Source: Mya arenaria
Lineage: Eukaryota; Mollusca; Bivalvia; Myida; Myidae
Assembly: GCF_026914265.1 (NCBI RefSeq)
Contig: NC_069124.1
Location: 4,456,713 to 4,520,712 of the forward strand
Length of the DNA: 64,000 nt
Direction of reading: 5' to 3'
The notes under the pieces are model-generated. The model saw only the letters and a list, made by a program, of their open reading frames with translations. It was not told the DNA's origin and made no database searches. Position 1 is the first letter of the stretch, and each line of letters starts with the position of its first letter. A program made the position numbers and the translations under genes. Positions 61,680-64,000 of this stretch are shown here, one piece after another.

Positions 61680-62045
61680 AAGGAATGAATTGCGGGGTTG
61701 ATGTCATTATCGGGGTATGAACGCAATTGGGTTGGTCAATGTGTGTGGAGTCCGAAACATTTTTTTTTCAAATGACGTCACAATAACGCGGGAAAAGATC
61801 AACCACTTGAAATCACTTTAAAACGTAAAATTGAAACACTTCTGGTACCAATATATTTAAAATATAATAAACTAACACAAATGTTGATCTATATTTTACG
61901 GGACCTGCAGACACAATACAACCAATAACAAGATCAATCGCGTTCAGGTATATTGTTATGCAATGAATTACGATCCGAACATATCCGAAGATGTTGAGTT
62001 CATCGATTGATGAACGCAATTGCCGAAAGGCAGTTCATTTAAGGA
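61680..62045. repeat. Dispersed repeat, copy 2
   Basis: Same ends and core as 31460-32035 (aaggaatgaattgcgggg, cacaataacgcgggaaaag, cgaaaggcagttcatttaag) but without the internal hairpin half. Here gtccgaa joins directly to acatttttttttc. ttaaggaatg occurs at both ends, which may be a target or terminal direct repeat. Confidence 0.85.
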
Positions 62046-63002
62046 ATGGAAGTTGAGGTGTAAATATAGTCGCTTTAAGATTGTTTATTGTGTCTTGCCA
62101 TGCCGACACTTCATACACATTAACTTATTTTATGTACTATTAGATATTAGTCTATGTTTTAAAATTAAAGAAAATTGTTCTGTGACAGAACTTGGGACTT
62201 TCTATGGTAGAGTGTGTAACTCGAGCAGCTGCTCCAGTTTCTTTCTCCTGTTTGAAATGCATTATACAATATAAGTGTTCTTCTGTTTGCACAATGTGAA
62301 ACACGTTTACTTACATCATTTCGGAATGTCTTCCTTTTGCAACCTTTATTAGTTCAGGTCTATGGGTGAAAGAGTGGAAAATATTGGTGAATAACCAGTT
62401 GATCATTTCACTCTGGCTGAAGTAAAATAATAACAATTTCACACTGGCTTGAGAAGAACTACTTTTTACAAATAGTTGGTATAAACGCATTTTAAACGGA
62501 CTTTTAAATGATTTTCTGTTTGCTGAAGCAAATTAAGTGCCTTTCTATGCTAGAGACATTTTGTTTAAAGACCTTCTGATATCCATCTTACCTTCTTTTC
62601 ATTCCTGGATTTTGTTTAACTTTCTGACTGTTTTTATTTTTTGACAAGCATTCATGATTGTGACAATGCACAGACTTACGAATAAAGCCAAATGCACTCT
62701 ACATTTTAAGGAAGCCCATCTTTATCGTATTTAGTTTAGTATTCCATGCAGTTTTCATGTTTAATGAATAATGATTATTTTCCTAACATTTCATCGTGAT
62801 TTAGCACTTTTCCTCTGCGGATGTTTTTTTTAAATTAATTGTTGAACAAGACTTTGGTCGAATTAATTAAATAATAGTCCAACTTTAATTGAATAAACCT
62901 CGATTGTGAAAGTAAATTACCTTGAAATCGTATCATGTGCAAAATGTGCAAAAATCAAACATTAGTGACTAATAATGTGACAAGGAATATAACTTTTCTT
63001 AT
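62046..63002. other. Intergenic DNA, nothing recognised
   Basis: AT-rich, short open frames without motifs. Confidence 0.5.
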
Positions 63003-63534
63003 TGTAACAGTCCGCTGTATTCGGCGGATGTGCGTTCATAGTATAACATTCCGTTAAAGACGGAAGTACGTTCATTGTACGTATGTTTACTTGGTTGGTA
63101 ATATGCAAAATATCAAAGCCCGGGTTCTGTGTGGATTGAGGATTTACTGTATATAAAGACCAGTGGACCCCTTCCGTATCCAGCATGCTTTTTCTGAAGG
63201 GATCTGTTGCGTCTTAGACGCCGCACGTTACAAATGGTGGTAGCGGCGGGAAATTGACAACTGACGAATTTTCCAGGCCAAGATGAGTCAACTCGGATGG
63301 GAAAGTAATGTAACGGTCCGCTGTAGGCGGATTTGCGTTCATAGTATAACACTCCGTTTGAGACGGAAGTACGTTCATAGTACGTTGATGTACTTGTTTG
63401 GTAATATGCAAATAAGCAGAGCCCGGGCTCCGTGTGGATTCAGAATTTAGTGTATATAAAGACCAGTGGGCCCTGCAGGGTCGAGCATTCTTTTCCCTGA
63501 AGGGATCTGTTGCGTCTTTGACGTCGCACGTAAA
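63003..63534 (+). mobile_element. Miniature LTR retrotransposon (two LTRs, about 76 bp between them)
   Basis: LTR 1 is 63003-63232, starting TGTAAC and ending GTTACA (perfect 6-bp terminal inverted repeat). LTR 2 is 63309-63534 with the same start and an eroded end (GTAAAA). Each holds tgcgttcatagtataaca, acggaagtacgttcat, a TATA box in tatataaagaccagtgg, and gaagggatctgttgcgtct. The 76 bases between them open with aatggtggtagcggcggg, the position and style of a primer-binding site of Ty3/Gypsy-type elements. They then give an ATG (63282) that runs into LTR 2. There is no gag-pol, so it can only move in trans, if at all. Confidence 0.8.
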
Positions 63535-63572
63535 ATTATGATTGAATAATGTTAAGGAAAGTTGCAACCATA

Positions 63573-64000
63573 TCGATTTTGAATGTCCAATGTCCACATT
63601 CATTTTTCAAATCCCAATGTCCAATGTCGTGCTGGCACGACATTCATTTTTGAATGTCTAATGTCCAATGTCGTGCCAGCACGGCTTTCGATTTTGAATG
63701 TCCAATGTCGTGCTGGCACAACTTTCGATTTTGAATGTCCAATGTCCAATGTCGTGCCACCACAACATTCGATTTTGAATGTCTAATGTCCAATGTCGTG
63801 CAAGCACGGCTTTCACTTTTGAATGTCCAATGTCCAATGTCGTGCCACCACAACATTCGATTTTGAATGTCAAATGTCCAATGTCGTGCCAGCACAACTT
63901 TCGATTTTGAATGTCCAATGTCCAATATCGTGCCACCACAACATTCGATTTTGAATGTCCAATATCCAATGTCGTGCCAGCACAACATTCGATTTTGAAT
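63573..64000. repeat. Minisatellite, about 44-bp unit, continuing past the window
   Basis: Units of ttcgattttgaatgtccaat plus gtccaatgtcgtgccaccac plus aaca, with single or double gtccaat and ccagc/ccacc variants. About nine copies are inside the window. Confidence 0.95.

Overview
The window looks like animal nuclear DNA, most likely from a bivalve or another lophotrochozoan. The genes have many short exons with GT-AG introns. The proteins are metazoan (a cadherin and CCP/sushi receptors), AATAAA signals follow stop codons, and the AT-rich non-coding DNA is full of minisatellites and retroelement remains. The species assignment is inference. No bacterial gene organisation is present.

Layout. 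(1) 1-5060, plus strand: the 3' half of a protocadherin-like gene (end of a cadherin repeat, transmembrane helix, cytoplasmic tail, 3' UTR with an intron). (2) 5.1-11.4 kb: intergenic, with three tandem repeats. (3) 11.4-38.8 kb, minus strand: a very long CCP locus. Transcription starts at 38760 with a signal-peptide exon, followed by seven exons of a cysteine-rich N-terminal region (the last is only 9 nt) and 14 CCP exons. A transmembrane/tail cassette lies at 25032-24006. Then come 21 more intact CCP exons and a second transmembrane/tail cassette at 12548-11392. The second set has no start exon of its own. (4) 38.8-41.7 kb: the region between divergent starts, largely a minisatellite. (5) 41.7-48.05 kb, plus strand: a shorter paralogue with the same N-terminal exon structure, the same 9-nt microexon, two CCPs, a transmembrane helix and an unrelated tail. 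(6) 48.8-64 kb: no host gene seen; a decayed non-LTR retrotransposon, a 3.3 kb 43-bp minisatellite, a 3.0 kb 20-bp minisatellite that grew inside a second LINE fragment, a dispersed repeat, a miniature LTR element and another minisatellite running off the end.

How the genes fit together. The minus-strand CCP exons are all phase 1-1 and fall into three sequence types that recur in a strict three-exon order. The order continues without a slip across the internal transmembrane/tail cassette. The downstream 21-CCP block matches the upstream 14-CCP block one to one and has an extra nine-CCP duplication. The most interesting reading is one locus with two alternative membrane-anchor/tail ends (14 or 35 CCPs), formed from a tandem gene duplication whose second copy lost its head. 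CCP arrays on a membrane anchor suggest extracellular recognition or adhesion; no ligand can be read from the sequence.
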